Of a DNA stretch of 64,000 bases, positions 1 to 11,894 are shown piece after piece. The notes under the pieces were generated by a model that was given only the letters and a program-made list of their open reading frames with translations, ran no database searches and had not been told where the DNA came from. The translations under genes and the position numbers were made by a program. The first letter of the stretch is position 1. Each line of letters starts with the position of its first letter. This DNA comes from Gerris lacustris (taxonomy: Eukaryota > Arthropoda > Insecta > Hemiptera > Gerridae), in contig OX578277.1 in the NCBI GenBank assembly GCA_951217055.1, positions 14,935,218 through 14,999,217 of the forward strand, given 5' to 3'.

Positions 1-890
1 GACCTCAGAAGTTCCTTGTTTATATTTGTTTATCAAAATTATTTTTTTACTGTTCTATTATAATCTCTAAGTATACAAAAAAATTAGGGACCCAATATAT
101 ATTCGTGATATTTAGATAAAAAATAATATGTGTGGGAAGGTGAAAATCCTTAAAATTGCTAATTTTTTAAAAATTGTAAAAAATATGTAAAACCCTCAAA
201 TATGAAAAACAAAAATACCACTAGTTAAACAAGGATCATAAAAACAGTTACAATAGTCAAGTTTCCCAAAATATAATCAGTAAATAATTTTAAAAAAATG
301 TTGAAGTGCATGTTCCATAAATGGAACAATGGCGGTTAAAAGGTTAATTGATGGATTAGTGGGATATTTATATAAATATTATTTCTTTACTTTGTTGTAA
401 TAGGTTTGCTCCTGTACAACATTAATTAAATACCGATATATTTTGTTTGTATTGTCAAAACAAATCTCTAAAATAAAATAAATTAATAGGTAATAATAAT
501 GATAATTATGAAGGGCATAGGGGTGTTTCCCTCACCTTGGATGTTTGGCAAAAATGAACTATACAGCTGGCAATACTCATATTATGCTGATGAAGGAGGA
601 AATGTTGCTATAACTAGTGTTGAATGTTGCTGGGGGCAAGTTACTAGTGTATATATAAATGTCTAAGTCTAAGGTATGCTAACCTCCTCTGTACCTATAT
701 TTGATTATGGTTGTGCTACTTTGTCCTTTTGCTATGATCATGGAACAAATAGTTTGTCTAATTAACTAATTAACTTCTTTTAACAATTAACGTACAGAGA
801 TATGAATAATGTTTACTTATGTGCACACCATGATAGGTTTGACGGTTAAGTGTGAAAGATGACCCCGGGGTAGGTAGTATTAAGTGGAAG
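1..890. other. AT-rich non-coding stretch
   Basis: Very AT-rich with no frame that looks coding and no terminal repeat that I could pair. I see no RNA gene or transposon signature. It is treated as intergenic or intronic DNA. Confidence 0.6.
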
Positions 891-1262
891 AGGTAAGACA
901 AGGTGAGGTAAAGGGGGAAGGGAATGTTTGTAAGGGTCCGGTAGTCTCTCTAACCCAGTTTGGGCTGGAAATCGCGGAACACGTTTCGTCAATAGAGGAG
1001 GGCCCGTTCGATATGGGGTAGAGGGCGTTTAGTTGAGTTAGCCGACCGCTAGGAGCGCTGGCCCGACCAATGGCTGCTCAGTGTACTCGAGCATCGGTTG
1101 ACAGCTGTATGTTCGCGGCGCTACATCGTGCATACCAGAGTATCTAGGCTCTAGGACAGAAAAACTCGCATCGTCTGCGATACTATCACTATCAACCTAG
1201 GCACAAGCATGCAGCCAACACAAGATGTCGTAAACCTCGTACGAACCGCTTTCGGGTGAGTT
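891..1262. other. GC-richer island, unidentified
   Basis: This stretch is clearly richer in G and C than its surroundings, suggesting it came from elsewhere or is a transcribed or regulatory piece. No long frame is present. On the minus strand near 975-1010 the order GGGCCC, then GACGAAAC, recalls the ribozyme-like module at 15.37 kb, but the CUGANGA half is not recognisable. The short string CTAGGAGCGCT (about 1050) recurs near 6793. It could be a decayed retroelement terminus. Confidence 0.35.
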
Positions 1263-3405
1263 CTCCACGTATTTCTTATTATCAACATTTATAAACCTTG
1301 TTATCATTTTGTAACCTTCTTACTTTCCAAACGACCTTATCAAGGTTGTTTGAAAAAAAAATACAATTTTTATTCGTATTACAATCTTTCTTATCGTTAT
1401 CAACATTTTATAAAATGTAAACAATAATTTAATTTTTAAATAACTCATATAAAAAAAAAAAAATATACATATACATATTATTTATCAGATGATACCCAAA
1501 AAAAAGGAAATGGGGAAATGACTAAAGAGTGCAACACGCCCCTTTGTTTCTCCCTTATCAGTTGGATCGAAACTAAAACTACAGACAAAGGCAATTCGGT
1601 ATCACCTGACTTCCTCGTACTCCACTCTCTTATCACAAGTTTCCCCGACCTCAAAACCTTTGAATTTTTTAAAACTTTCCCTAAAGTTCCTTTTAAACAA
1701 TCTTTAAATTTTAAACATGACTTCCTTGAAAAAATCACTGACATTATTCTGTGCTTCATTAAAATTTAAAGAAAAAACTTCTGTTTCTTTCTTCCTATGA
1801 AAGAAAATCCTTATCATCTTAACCTTTTGAATGATTAATCACTCTCTAAGCCAGCTTGATTTGTTAAAATTTTTAAAATTGATTTCTTTAGATTGACCTA
1901 GGAATCTCCTTATCACTTCGATCCGAACTGAAACCTACCAACTTTAATACGGAATTCTATATCACCTGACTTCCTTGTTCCCTAAAAAGTTTTTGTTATC
2001 ACTAAATCTTTAGACTATGGCAATGTTAAACTTTTGAATCTTTTAAACAGTGAACAAGAAGATGTCTTTGGATGATGAAATTTTAAACCAATTTATAAAA
2101 CTTTGAAAGCTTAGAAACTTTTTGATCAATTCGAACTAAAAATTAAATTTATACTTTGATGACTTTTAACTCTACAACTGTATTAATATATTATTATATT
2201 CTTATTTAAAATAAGTTTTTATATTGTTAGCAAATTGTCTGATTTATTACTTGTACCTTTTTCCTGAAGATTGCACAATTGTGTGTTAAAAAAAAAAGAA
2301 ATAATTAAATTAAAACAGCTAAATTGATTATAAATCATTCTATCGGTTTTGTTATAGTTCTTCGTTGTGATAAGTTAGCACAAATTGTAATTGCAATTAA
2401 AAACAATATTTAAATTATTTGTAATCAATTTCAAAATATTTGTTTTATTTTGTTGTGGATTTTAACCAAATCTTGTTGTTTTTTTTTTTTTTATCATTAT
2501 TTATTCTTCCTATTATTATTGAATAAAAACGCGATTACATCAAATCAAAGTGCATAAGAAAACTAAATAAGAATAAATATATTTTTAAATAATAATAAAG
2601 TTCCTTATTAATTTATAATTTACTTTAAAAAAACTTTTTATAACTTTAACACCCAGTTAAAGTAATAGCATAAAAATGATCACTTGATTTTACTGAAGAA
2701 CGGGGTTTTTAGTTCTACAGTTTAGTAAAATCAAGGGAATATAGATAAAATACAAGAGTACAAAGTTTTACATTGATTGGTTATCATTTTTGTAGTAATA
2801 ACTACTAAAACAAACCGATGTTTACTGATGATTTCTTGTTTCAAAGAAATTAGTTTTTAGTTCAATCCGATAGTGTAGGCTTAAGAATAAAAGTACATAC
2901 AGAATACTAGAGTCAGTTCAGTTATGTTTAAGTTCAATCACTTTAATACTTTATTTTCAGTAAGTAAATAATTCATAAGTTGATAAAGAAAAGGCCAATT
3001 TGTTCTGATGATCTCAGTAAGTAATTTTCTTGTTTAACCCAAATAGGACAGGAATTAAAATGTCGGTAAATTGAAGAAATCAGGCCCGTTCCAATACCTT
3101 AATATGGTTACCGTCAGAACTGATGCGATAAGATAACACTTACGAACCAGATAACTAAATTTATGTTTATCATCAGAACTGATGATAAGATACCACATCA
3201 TCAGTTAAATATTAAGCCAATGAAATGTAAAATAAATAGGAAATTATTAGTGAAAAACTGATCTTAAATTTAACTGATTACATTATTATACGACATTATT
3301 TTATCATTGGTTCTCTGAACCAACCTTCTAATGTAGAAACTGATTTAGACTCTTGTAACTTTAGCTGAACCCATTTTGTTACTACATTTTGATTGAAAAA
3401 TAAAA
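1263..3405. other. AT-rich stretch with a decayed direct repeat
   Basis: This is AT-rich DNA with many homopolymer runs. A decayed direct repeat of about 85 bases links roughly 1551-1640 and 1905-1985; both hold a GATCCGAACTGAAAC-like string followed by TATCACCTGACTTCCT. Frames open on both strands near 1478-1769 but their composition follows the local bases and resembles no family I know. No gene is called. Confidence 0.5.
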
Positions 3406-3406
3406 A

Positions 3407-4013
3407 TAAACAGGTCAAGTATGTGCTAGTCAGCACACAGCGAGGGTCCGTAGGCCACACTATATAGTGTTTAACTGTAAAGTGTATAAACAGTGTTTTT
3501 TTAAAATGCTAAAAAGCTTACTTTGAACCATTCTAAGGGTCTGATATTCTCAAAACACACTCTGATAAAGTATTTTTTTGCCACTGAACCGGACTACAAC
3601 CATATAAATACATCGAAAAGACCATAATTATAAAAAAAAACAAAAACTATTTTGTCAATAAAAAATAAAATAATATTTTTTTCGAAATTTCCAAAAACTG
3701 GTATCTTTACTTTTGATCGAAGAATGTTCAGGAATTTTTTCAGATTTTTTGCACTTCACATAAGCAAGATAGAGGGGGGGGGGGGGGACACGTTTCAAAC
3801 CGTAAAAAAAAAGTTTTTTTACCCAAATTTTTTTGAAAAATATTTTTTTAAAGTCACTATATTTTTAAAATATGTGGGCAAATGCAAGACAAAAACCAAA
3901 TTTCAAAGTGATCGGACGAAAGGTGTAGCCATGAGAGCACGCGAGAGGACGGACGGACAGACACACGCAGGAAAATATAAGGGTCCTTGGTTTTGCCTAC
4001 GGACCCTAAAAAA
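3407..4013 (+). mobile_element. Family D inverted-repeat element, copy 1
   Basis: Inverted ends GGGTCCGTAGGC (3444-3455) and GCCTACGGACCC (3995-4006) bound about 565 bases. The left flank with TGTGCTAGTCAGCACACAGCG is also shared with copy 2 at 7.45-8.16 kb, so the true left edge lies further out, near 3407. The right side carries a decayed GGACGGACGGACAGACA tract. No transposase is present, so it looks like a non-autonomous DNA element. Frames reading through it match between the copies only because the DNA does. Confidence 0.75.
3774..3787. repeat. Poly-G tract
   Basis: A 14-base G run inside family D. The other copy has a C run at the matching, inverted place (about 7793-7802), so the tract is an inherited part of the family that varies in length. 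Confidence 0.9.
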
Positions 4014-4228
4014 TAAATAAGTAAAAAATTATTTTGTTGTTGCTCCCCTTTTTTTAAAAAAAAAAATAAACTGATAAAAATTAAGAGTAGGTACTATGCG
4101 TGGCTATAATTTACCTACCCCTGGGATATAGAAATTTAGGTTTGTTGTTATCATAATACAGTTTGAAATAGACTATTCGCCCCTTATCTTAGAGCGTTGG
4201 CTTACTGTTGCTTAGTTATTAAGTTCTA

Positions 4229-4423
4229 GGTCTTCCGGTGGTGACAGCGCCATTATCGATATATTTTCCGACGTTTCGCTTCCTATGCTGGAAGTATCTA
4301 TATTTAAGGGTGTATATGTTGTCCCCTGCTTAGAACAACATGTACAACCCTTAAAGATGTCTCCAGCGTAGAAGTTGAAACGTGAAAACGTATCGATCAT
4401 GAAGCAGTCACCACTGGAAGACC
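4229..4423. mobile_element. Inverted repeat with decayed hammerhead-like cores
   Basis: Arms of about 90 bases pair GGTCTTCC (4229) with GGAAGACC (4423). Each arm holds the remains of a hammerhead-like core. On the minus strand a GGAAGC-GAAACGTC string lies at about 4272-4285. On the plus strand GAAA at 4377 is followed by ACGT-GAAA-ACGT, a 4-bp stem III, and then A as a permitted cleavage base. The CUGANGA half is mutated in both arms. The layout matches the better modules at 16.0, 17.0 and 42.9 kb. Such cores are known from Penelope-like elements; membership here is inferred. Confidence 0.5.
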
Positions 4424-4442
4424 TATTCACCACTTATTTTTT

Positions 4443-4793
4443 TACTACGTTTTTATTAGCTTGCTTTCTTGTTTGTTTGTTTGTCCAGTACAAATTTTGC
4501 AATCGACTTATAACTAACATCCCGAGTAGCTAGACATTTGAAACTTTTAGAATAGCTCAGAACACGATGACAATGCATTATTTTAATACTTTTAGCCATC
4601 TTTCAGCAGTATTTATTTCGTTTTCTGCAAATTTTTCTGTATGAAAAGTTAGTTTTTTTTTTATTTGTTTTGACATGACCCATATATTTACAATCTTCAT
4701 TTTGACGGGTTTCAAATTTATGCTTTTTTATTTATTGATCAGAAAATTTAAAAACATAGTATATAAAAAATTCTTTTTATCTTGTAATTATTC
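4443..4793 (+). mobile_element. Family A inverted-repeat element, copy 1
   Basis: Begins TACTACGTTTTTATTAGC and ends with TAAAAACATAGTA (about 4749-4761), giving inverted ends of about 12 bases; a conserved tail TTTTTATCTTGTAATTATT follows. A (TTTG)n stretch lies just inside the left end. Six more copies lie in the window, on both strands. It is about 320 bases long, has no coding capacity and is probably a MITE using a TA-rich target. The parent transposase is unknown. Confidence 0.75.
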
Positions 4794-5409
4794 TTATATA
4801 TCTCTGTATCACTTATTTATTTTTTTTTTTTTTACTTTTTTCCTTCTTGAAAAATGTTAGTTTTTATCTTTTTCCCAACATAATTCTTGTGATTGTGATG
4901 TTTAAAATTATGCTACATTAGAGCCCTCTACCTAATAAATGTATAGTATTATTTTTTACTTACAATACTTTTATTGACTCAAGTGTATTTCTCCAATTAT
5001 AGCCTGACGGAATTGAAAATGCTGTCGCTGAAGCGACATGTTTACCCTTTTTTTTAATTATTGTTAAAACATAATAATGCTTAAAAATTGTCATCTCGGA
5101 TTAATTAAGAATATTAACTTAGAAATTTGAAGTTAATGACAATATATGATTAGAGATTATAATAATATGTATATCATCAAAAAATAATTACAGAAGAAAG
5201 GAGACGGACATAAAATTCGCCCAGCCAAGAATAAAACCACCACGAACTCGTGGAATTATTTTTAATAACATTTAGGATTTTTATTTAGTTTCGTAGAATA
5301 AAAAGCTAGGTCCAAGGAGTTTTTAGTTGTTTTCGTGGTACCAGGGTTAATTTTTATCTGCCTGTCTCGCATTTTCTTTAATTTTAATTTGGAATATTAA
5401 TTAAAATAA
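4794..5409. other. AT-rich stretch
   Basis: AT-rich DNA between family A and the pogo-like element. No gene, RNA or repeat edge was recognised. Confidence 0.5.
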
Positions 5410-5411
5410 TA

Positions 5412-6425
5412 CAGTAAAACCTGGATATAGTGACCACCGAAGGGACCGACCAAAACTGGTCACCTTAGGCAGGTGGTCAACATACCCAAAATGAGTAAAA
5501 AAAAATTGCTTATTCTTGATTTTTTATAATGTTACATATAAAGGGTGAAAAGGAACATTTATGGAATAGTCACACAATCTTTTTTTTAGTAAAATTAAAC
5601 CTTTCTGAAATATGAAAAATAAAATAGTCTCTCCACGTAAAATTAACTTTTTAATAGCCAAAGCAAATATGATTAGATCATATTTTCTGAAATATGATTA
5701 GCTATTTATTTACAATTTATGCAAAAAACGAGGTGAGACATTTATCTTTAAAAAGTTAAAAAAAAAACATGTATTGTACTGATTACTGTTTATTAGTAAA
5801 ATCTAAACATATTTTTAAGGTCATTTCAGTGCAAAATACACAATGCACATGAAAAAAAAAATTACTTCTTTTAACTGTTTACTTTCTAAATCATACTAAG
5901 AACTGAGCTAGAAATAAAATAAAAACAGAAGAGGAGATATTCCAAAGAAATGAGGAAGAAGTGAAAAAAAAAAAAAAAAAAAATACAGAGAAATGATGTA
6001 CTCTATATAGTTAACTCTAGAACCAGCAAGAATTATTTCATTTTACTGATTTCCTTGATATAAATCCTTCTAATAATTCCTATAAAAAAACAAAAAGTAA
6101 AGAAGATTTTATTGATATTGCAATAACAAGTACTATATTAGTTCTAAGAAAGTAAATTAAAAACTGAATGTTACAAAATTCTAATAGGTATTCTCATTCT
6201 CACTAATGTTTATTTTTATTTTTTTTTACTTTGGTCACTTTAACCGAAATAAATTTACTTCAAGGGACCGGAAGAAGGTGGTCACTGGTCAATATAGGCA
6301 GATGGTCACAATAAGCAGAAGAAAATGTACAGGAAAGTATTGAATTTCTGAAGGGACCATGAAAAAGTGGTCACATTGACCAGGTGGTCAATATACACGG
6401 GTGGTCACTTTAGCAGGTTTTACTG
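5412..6425. mobile_element. pogo/Tigger-like DNA transposon, non-autonomous
   Basis: Ends are CAGTAAAACCTGG and CAGGTTTTACTG, flanked on both sides by TA (5410-5411 and 6426-6427), the target duplication of the Tc1/mariner/pogo superfamily. CAGTAAAACCT-type ends are typical of the pogo/Tigger branch. Both subterminal zones carry repeated GGTCAC/GTGACC and GTGGTCA strings (5430-5480 and 6230-6415), which are likely transposase binding sites. The middle (5500-6220) is AT-rich and carries no transposase, so this is a deletion derivative of about 1 kb. Confidence 0.8.
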
Positions 6426-6427
6426 TA

Positions 6428-6840
6428 TTTTGTCACTCATAGTCGAATTAGGGCAGTAGTTGATTACTTTTTTAGCCAGTCCGCAGAAATATCAGAGTTA
6501 AACAATATTTTTTCTGTAGCAATATCCTACAACATATTTTAATTTCATTGAATTAAATCAGTGCAATTTATATCGTTTCTTATGAAGGTCGTCTTCAGAT
6601 ATATTTTTTATTTTGTTAGAATTATATAAAAAAAACAATTTTCTCCACTTCGTGGAAAGAGCATTGTTTCGAGGATATGTTTTTGGGCATTGATTTCAGT
6701 TTAGCTAACCTTTACTCATCCCCCTGTGAAGACGATTGTCATGTTGGAAAAGACAGTAGTCTTCCGGAGTAGCAGAAATTCGCTTTGGTCCGCTAGGAGC
6801 GCTGATATCACTTTATATAATATAATGCAGAAAATACTAT
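6428..6840. other. Unassigned AT-rich stretch
   Basis: No gene or repeat edge is recognised. The string GGTCCGCTAGGAGCGCTG near 6786 is GC-rich against its surroundings and is partly shared with about 1050 and with GCGCTCCTA near 6871. Confidence 0.45.
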
Positions 6841-6844
6841 AGAA

Positions 6845-7058
6845 GGTACTATATTAAAAAAAATTAGTTCAGCGCTCCTATTGGCGAAATATAATATTAA
6901 AAAGTGAAAACCGAGTTACCTCCTGTTATAGCTCCTAACTTAATGGTACCTACTATATTTTTAAAAATTACTTCAAAACTCCTATTGGTGAAATGTAGTT
7001 CTAAAAAAGTGAACCTATTAGTTCCTGACTTCTTGGTGCTATATTTTTTTAAAAATGC
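6845..7058. repeat. Decayed tandem duplication (~118-bp unit)
   Basis: Two adjacent units share the order TTTTAAAAATTA, then CTCCTATTGG(C/T)GAAAT, then AAAAAGTGAA, then a CTCCTAACTTAATGGT-like string. They differ by many substitutions, so the duplication is old. No function is apparent. Confidence 0.55.
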
Positions 7059-7067
7059 GGAACTACT

Positions 7068-7300
7068 TGTTTGAACCTAGGCCCTTACTGGTCCTATACC
7101 CTTATTTTTACTATTCCCCTGGTAAAGAGATCCAGCCACTGCACACATCATACCACTATTCTATGCACCGCTGAAGCAAGTATGGAGTGATCATTAGTGA
7201 GTCTTATAAATTAAAGCATCGTGGCGTGGGATCGAACCCTCGACCCTGTGCTGCCCCCGTATTAAATGGCCGAGCAGACGTGACAAATGGTTTAAGTAAC
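7068..7300 (-). mobile_element. Family H SINE, copy 1
   Basis: On the minus strand this copy carries GGTTCGATCCC (7228-7238), a good Pol III B box, with the family body AGTGATCA and GCGGTGCAT-like strings downstream. Five copies lie in the window. A tRNA-derived SINE is the simplest reading because other copies add an upstream A-box-like TGGCCGTGTGG. The 3' end approaches GGACCAGTAAGGGCC near 7080. Confidence 0.65.
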
Positions 7301-7450
7301 ACGATCACGGTGGCTTCCATTTTAGACCAAACTACTAGTTCTACGTTTATTATTATGTTGGATTTTTGTTTTTACAAATTTCATTATTACATAGTTAATG
7401 ATTAAGGTTTTTAAGTAAATTTAATTTACTTTTTTTTTGTTTTCCCATTT

Positions 7451-8156
7451 ATTTTTAGGGTCCGTAGGCAAAACCAAGGACCCTTATATTTTCCTGCGTG
7501 TGTCTGTCCGTCCGTCCTGTCGCATGCTCTCACGGCTACACCTTTCATCCGATCAATTTGAAATTTGGCATGTATGTGTCTTGTACCTACCCACATATTT
7601 TTAAAAATATAGCGACTTAAAAAAAATATTTTTGTAAAAAAACTTAAGGGTTAAAAATTTTTCATTTTTTTTCGACACCGTGAGGGGTATCATATGAAAG
7701 GATACGTCTAGCTGATTACAAAAATATATAATTCTTTGGTTATAACTTTGATAAGGCGAGCGTAGGCGAGTTTGAAACGGGTGTGAAACGTGCCCCCCCC
7801 CCCTCTATCTCGCTTATGTGAAGTGTAAAAAATCTGAAATAATTCCTGAACATTCTTCGACCAAAAGTAAAGATACCACTTTTTGGAAATTTCGAAAAAA
7901 ATATTATTTTATTTTTTATTGACAAAATACGTTTTTTTATAACTATGGTCTTTTCGATGTATTTATATGGTTGTAGTCCAGTTCAGTGGCAAAAAAATAC
8001 TTTATCGGAAGTTTGTTTATGTGTTTTGAGAATATCAGACGCATAGGATAGTTCAAAGGAAGCTTTTTGCCATCAATAGGGTACTACTTAAACTATACAG
8101 TTTGGCCTACGGACCCTCGCTGTGTGCTGACCAGCACACACTTGACCTGTTTATTA
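7451..8156 (-). mobile_element. Family D inverted-repeat element, copy 2
   Basis: Opposite orientation to copy 1. Ends are AGGGTCCGTAGGC (7457-7469) and GCCTACGGACCCT (8105-8117), and the shared outer flank CGCTGTGTGCTGACCAGC continues to about 8156. It is about 100 bases longer than copy 1, mainly around 7640-7760. A GTCTGTCCGTCCGTCC stretch sits near 7501. There is no transposase. Confidence 0.75.
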
Positions 8157-8775
8157 ACCCTTCCGGTCCAAGAAAAAGGTAATGTCATTTGCAGTTTTTT
8201 CGATAAAAATGTTTGACAATCGCTGAATTAGGAAGAATTAACTATTGTTTTTTTTGGGTTTTTTTGCCCACGGACTCATTTTAATTACTTTCTTACGATG
8301 TTCTTAGTAATCTTAATACTTTTTAAAAGTTTGATACTTTTTTAATTAAATTTTCAGGACAAACTAATTTACCTGCAATTATGTCTTTGAAAAATCAATA
8401 TTTCATTCATATATATCAATCCTAATCGAGATTAAATAGAGAAAATTCCTTTTTATAATATGTGTAGATTAATATTTTATAAATATATTTTTTATTTTTC
8501 TCTCTTCAAAGCTATAAAGATCATTATATAAATAACATTGTTTGAATACAGTATGAATAATTATAATGGAAATAAGTTTTTCCTTTTGTGGACAATTAAA
8601 GCAAATATTTGAATATTTTAGATTTCAATTACCCAAGGATATTAAAATGTAACTGTAGCTTGTCGTACCCAAATGTTTGTGTGTAAATGTAAAATCTATC
8701 CAAATTTAAATCAGAGTTCTGCTTTTTGATTTCAATTTACAAGAATCTGCACAACCCAATTTTTTATCAATTTAT

Positions 8776-8778
<3 letters not shown>
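8157..8778. other. AT-rich stretch
   Basis: AT-rich DNA with no recognised gene, RNA or repeat boundary. Confidence 0.5.

Positions 8779-8847
<69 letters not shown>
8779..8847. repeat. (TA)n microsatellite
   Basis: An uninterrupted TA run of about 69 bases. Any reading frame across it is a YI/IY artefact. Confidence 0.95.
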
Positions 8848-8851
<4 letters not shown>

Positions 8852-9532
8852 GTAATGGTTTTTGGTCAAAGATGTAACGAACGATGTTGCAACAAAAAAT
8901 ACTCAATGTATGAATCAATTCCCAATCGTTTCTTCATATTTTGTTTTTATTTTTCAAAGTACTTTTATTAATTAATTAAATTCATTAATTGCATTTTCAT
9001 TTGATTTTCAATTATTATTATAAATTGCATTATACTCGAAAATAAAGTTCCGGTAAAATATCCCTAATTGTTAAAACATCCTTATACATAGTTACATAAG
9101 ATACTCGTAGTGCAGTAAAGCATAATGTTGGATTTATTAAACATTGACTTGACATAATGTCAAGTATGTACAAGTTTAATACAAGTGAACTTTTTCTTTT
9201 TATGTATTAAACAAAAATAAAATCTATTATTCAAACTCCAACCAAGCTTTATTCAATCAAAATAATATTAGAAATCTGCAACACATAATGTGATCCGTAC
9301 AGTATATATTAAGTGACAAAGAATTATTTAATAAAATGAAGTAAAAAAAACAACTTAATAATTAGTCTTACTGATAAGGTAACTGATAAAATTAAGACAC
9401 TTCTCGCAGTTATGTGTACATTTTGTGGTCTTCTTTTTTACAAAAACTTTATCATTTGGTACAAAGGTACTTATATTTAAGGTAAATAAAAGATGAATAA
9501 TCTTTACGGAAATTTGGCAATCTGTAGCATTT
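8848..9532. other. AT-rich stretch
   Basis: No gene or repeat edge is recognised. Short AT-rich frames only. Confidence 0.5.
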
Positions 9533-9709
9533 GCTGCAGATGCTAAATGCTGCTGTAGCTTGCTGCAGATGCTAAATGCTGCTGTAGCTTGCTGCAGATG
9601 CTAAATGCTGCTGTAGCTTGCTGCAGATGCTAAATGCTGCTGTAGCTTGCTGCAGATGCTAAATGCTGCTGTAGCTTGCTGCAGATGCTAAATGCTGCTG
9701 TAGCTTGCT
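9533..9709. repeat. 29-bp minisatellite, six units
   Basis: The unit begins GCTGCAGATGCTAAATGCTG and repeats every 29 bases (starts at 9533, 9562, 9591, 9620, 9649 and 9678) with essentially no divergence. Near-identity means recent expansion or ongoing homogenisation. The unit is GC-rich compared with its flanks and is itself built of GCTGC and TGCT repeats. It has no stop-free frame of note. Confidence 0.95.
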
Positions 9710-10588
9710 GTTATGGCATTGTACAAGCATAGACAAAAATATTTTTTTATTTTATAAAGCATTAATAATAAAATGAAATACTGGTATAGGTATATCTTAA
9801 ATAACATTTATGGGTGTATAGACTATCCGATCTAATCAAGAATTTAATTTTGATTTGAACTATTGATAAAATGTTTGAAATATGGCCGCCCTTTGTTGGC
9901 TCCTCAGAGTAAGGAAGGGGTAGAGGGAACATTACTGTATAACCTGGATATCAAAAAGTAGCTCATTATACTCTCCCCCGATACTAGCACTCTCAAGCGG
10001 CAGTTCGATATAAACAATATCGATATCCCTGTAAAAACTTGATATTTATCTATTATCAGCTGATAAAAATAAGTGATATTTCCTTAAATTGTCCCTTAAT
10101 TGTGTTTTTTTTTTTTTTTTTTTCTTCTTCTTTTTTATAAATATATTTTAATTTTTGTTGTTAACCTTATTACTTTACTTTAATTATATATATAACTGTA
10201 ATAACGCTGATATTGACTGATTTTAAAAGATCTGTGACTTTTTTCGTACCTCCATCGCATTCTTCCTTAAATAGATAATTTTGTTTTAAATTTTTGACCT
10301 TGAGCTCTTATGGTGTCCACAATTGTTGACCTGTTTAATTTCTGATTGGGGTGCTTAAACCTCACACTAATTCTCTTTAAATAGTGGTATTTATTATTTT
10401 ATCATATTTTTCTAGAACTAGAGTTGTTAAATATTTACTGGTGCAACTGCCGTACTGAGAGAAGAGACTGGTAATTAAATTAATGCACCAATACAATAGT
10501 CAATGGTTGATGATTGTTCTATGACTTCTAAGTCAAATTGGTTTTGACTTGGTGACCGTGTATATTTTCTCATTTATTTTATCTTTTT
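9710..10588. other. AT-rich stretch
   Basis: Unassigned DNA with poly-T runs near 10108-10140. No gene was recognised. Confidence 0.5.
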
Positions 10589-10932
10589 TTTAGCATTATT
10601 ATTTATATTACTACATTGCTTAGTTTCGATTGTGTTTATTTTTTTTAATGTATAAATACTCTCCAAACTACGATTTGGAGAGTATTATATTCTTAGTAAT
10701 GGAATGAATGATGTATAATATACAGTCCTTATTCTATTCCTAGAAGGGTTTTCATTTTTATTTTATATTTTTTTAGCATTGCTATTTTTATATTACTATA
10801 TTACTTAGTTTCGATTGGTTATGGTTTTAATGTATAAATACTCTCCAAACTACGATTTGAAGATTATTATATTCTTTGTAGTGGAATGAATGATGTTATA
10901 ATATAGTCGTGATTCTATTCCTAGAAGGGTTT
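10589..10932. repeat. Tandem duplication (~172 bp) with hairpin
   Basis: Two units run from TTTTTTAGCATT to CTATTCCTAGAAGGGTTT. Each contains ATACTCTCCAAACTACGATT. In the first unit this forms a perfect 12-bp stem with loop CTACGA (10656-10685). In the second unit the right half of the stem is mutated (TTTGAAGATTAT) while the left half is intact, so the hairpin is lost. Confidence 0.85.
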
Positions 10933-11890
10933 GGAAGCAGAACTATTTAGGCATTTCATTTAATTGCTGGGCCTAGTGTAGGGGTGCAGGCTAGTTTGTT
11001 ATAATCTTCTTTCCTTTGCTGCTATTGAGTATTGAGTATACTGATCAAGAAAAGATTAAAATAGCCTGCAGCTTCTGCTGCTAAAGGTCTTTGCAAATAG
11101 TTATTTCTTGTCTCAACCAGTTATAATTTAGAGGCTATAATTGTAGCCGAAAGGCTCAAACACTATCATAAATAAATATGTAACACTTTTAGTTCTTTTA
11201 ATCGACACTTCCTGTGAACTCAGCTACTGGGGAAGCTTCCAACCAGATTCTTTTTTGTGTTTACTTGCCTCAGGGTTTAGGAACCGTTACACTTCAGGTA
11301 GCACCTGACATTAAAACCATCTCAGCTATCCCACTTTATATTTCAGATGTCTGTCAATCTAGATTTTGTTCTCTCTTGTTTGAATTCATTGATGTGTTAC
11401 AAAAACCAAAAAAAAAAAAAAATCAGTAAACTTAATATAAAAGTGACTAAGATAATCGAATTTTTGTACAGAAAGAAACTATGTATATTCTATTTTAAAC
11501 ATATTATGATATTTATAAATAGAATATATACCTACGAGTCTAGTATATAAACCTGTTGAGTTGACTTACACCAAGCCCAGATCAGAATAATGTTTACTAG
11601 ACAATTATTTTGTTATTAGATAAAATATGTATAATTCAATATTGTAATATCGAACTAATTTAAAAGTTGAAAAATATTTTTAAATATTTATTATTAAGGC
11701 CGGAATTCTGTTTCCGACTGCTTCCAGGTTTGTTTTTCAAGGTCATTTTAGAAGTTCATATTGATCGGAGGGTAATATTCCACTGTCTAGACAAAGGCAA
11801 ATTTCTTTCTCAAATCAAACAAATAAAATCAACAGGAAATATTAACTTTTCATTTTTCAAAATACCACAAACTATTTAATAAACGAATTC
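10933..11890. other. Unassigned stretch
   Basis: AT-rich DNA with frames of about 70 codons (for example 11214-11429 and 11667-11879 on the plus strand). None resembles a known protein, and composition follows the local DNA. No gene is called. Confidence 0.45.
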
Positions 11891-11894
11891 TTCT

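Noticed and set aside
975..1010. Possible hammerhead core on the minus strand
   Set aside because: GACGAAAC is present, but the CUGANGA block and stem II are not recognisable.
3652..4020. 122-codon frame, partly matching 7740-7925 on the other strand
   Set aside because: The match exists because both lie in family D copies; it includes a poly-G run and has no protein-like pattern.
7228..7238. Possible true tRNA genes at B-box matches (7.23, 18.05, 45.53, 45.68, 51.24 kb)
   Set aside because: No cloverleaf could be drawn; A and B boxes are about 70 bases apart and the copies form a SINE family.
9533..9709. CRISPR-like array
   Set aside because: Repeats are contiguous without spacers; this is a minisatellite in a eukaryotic sequence.
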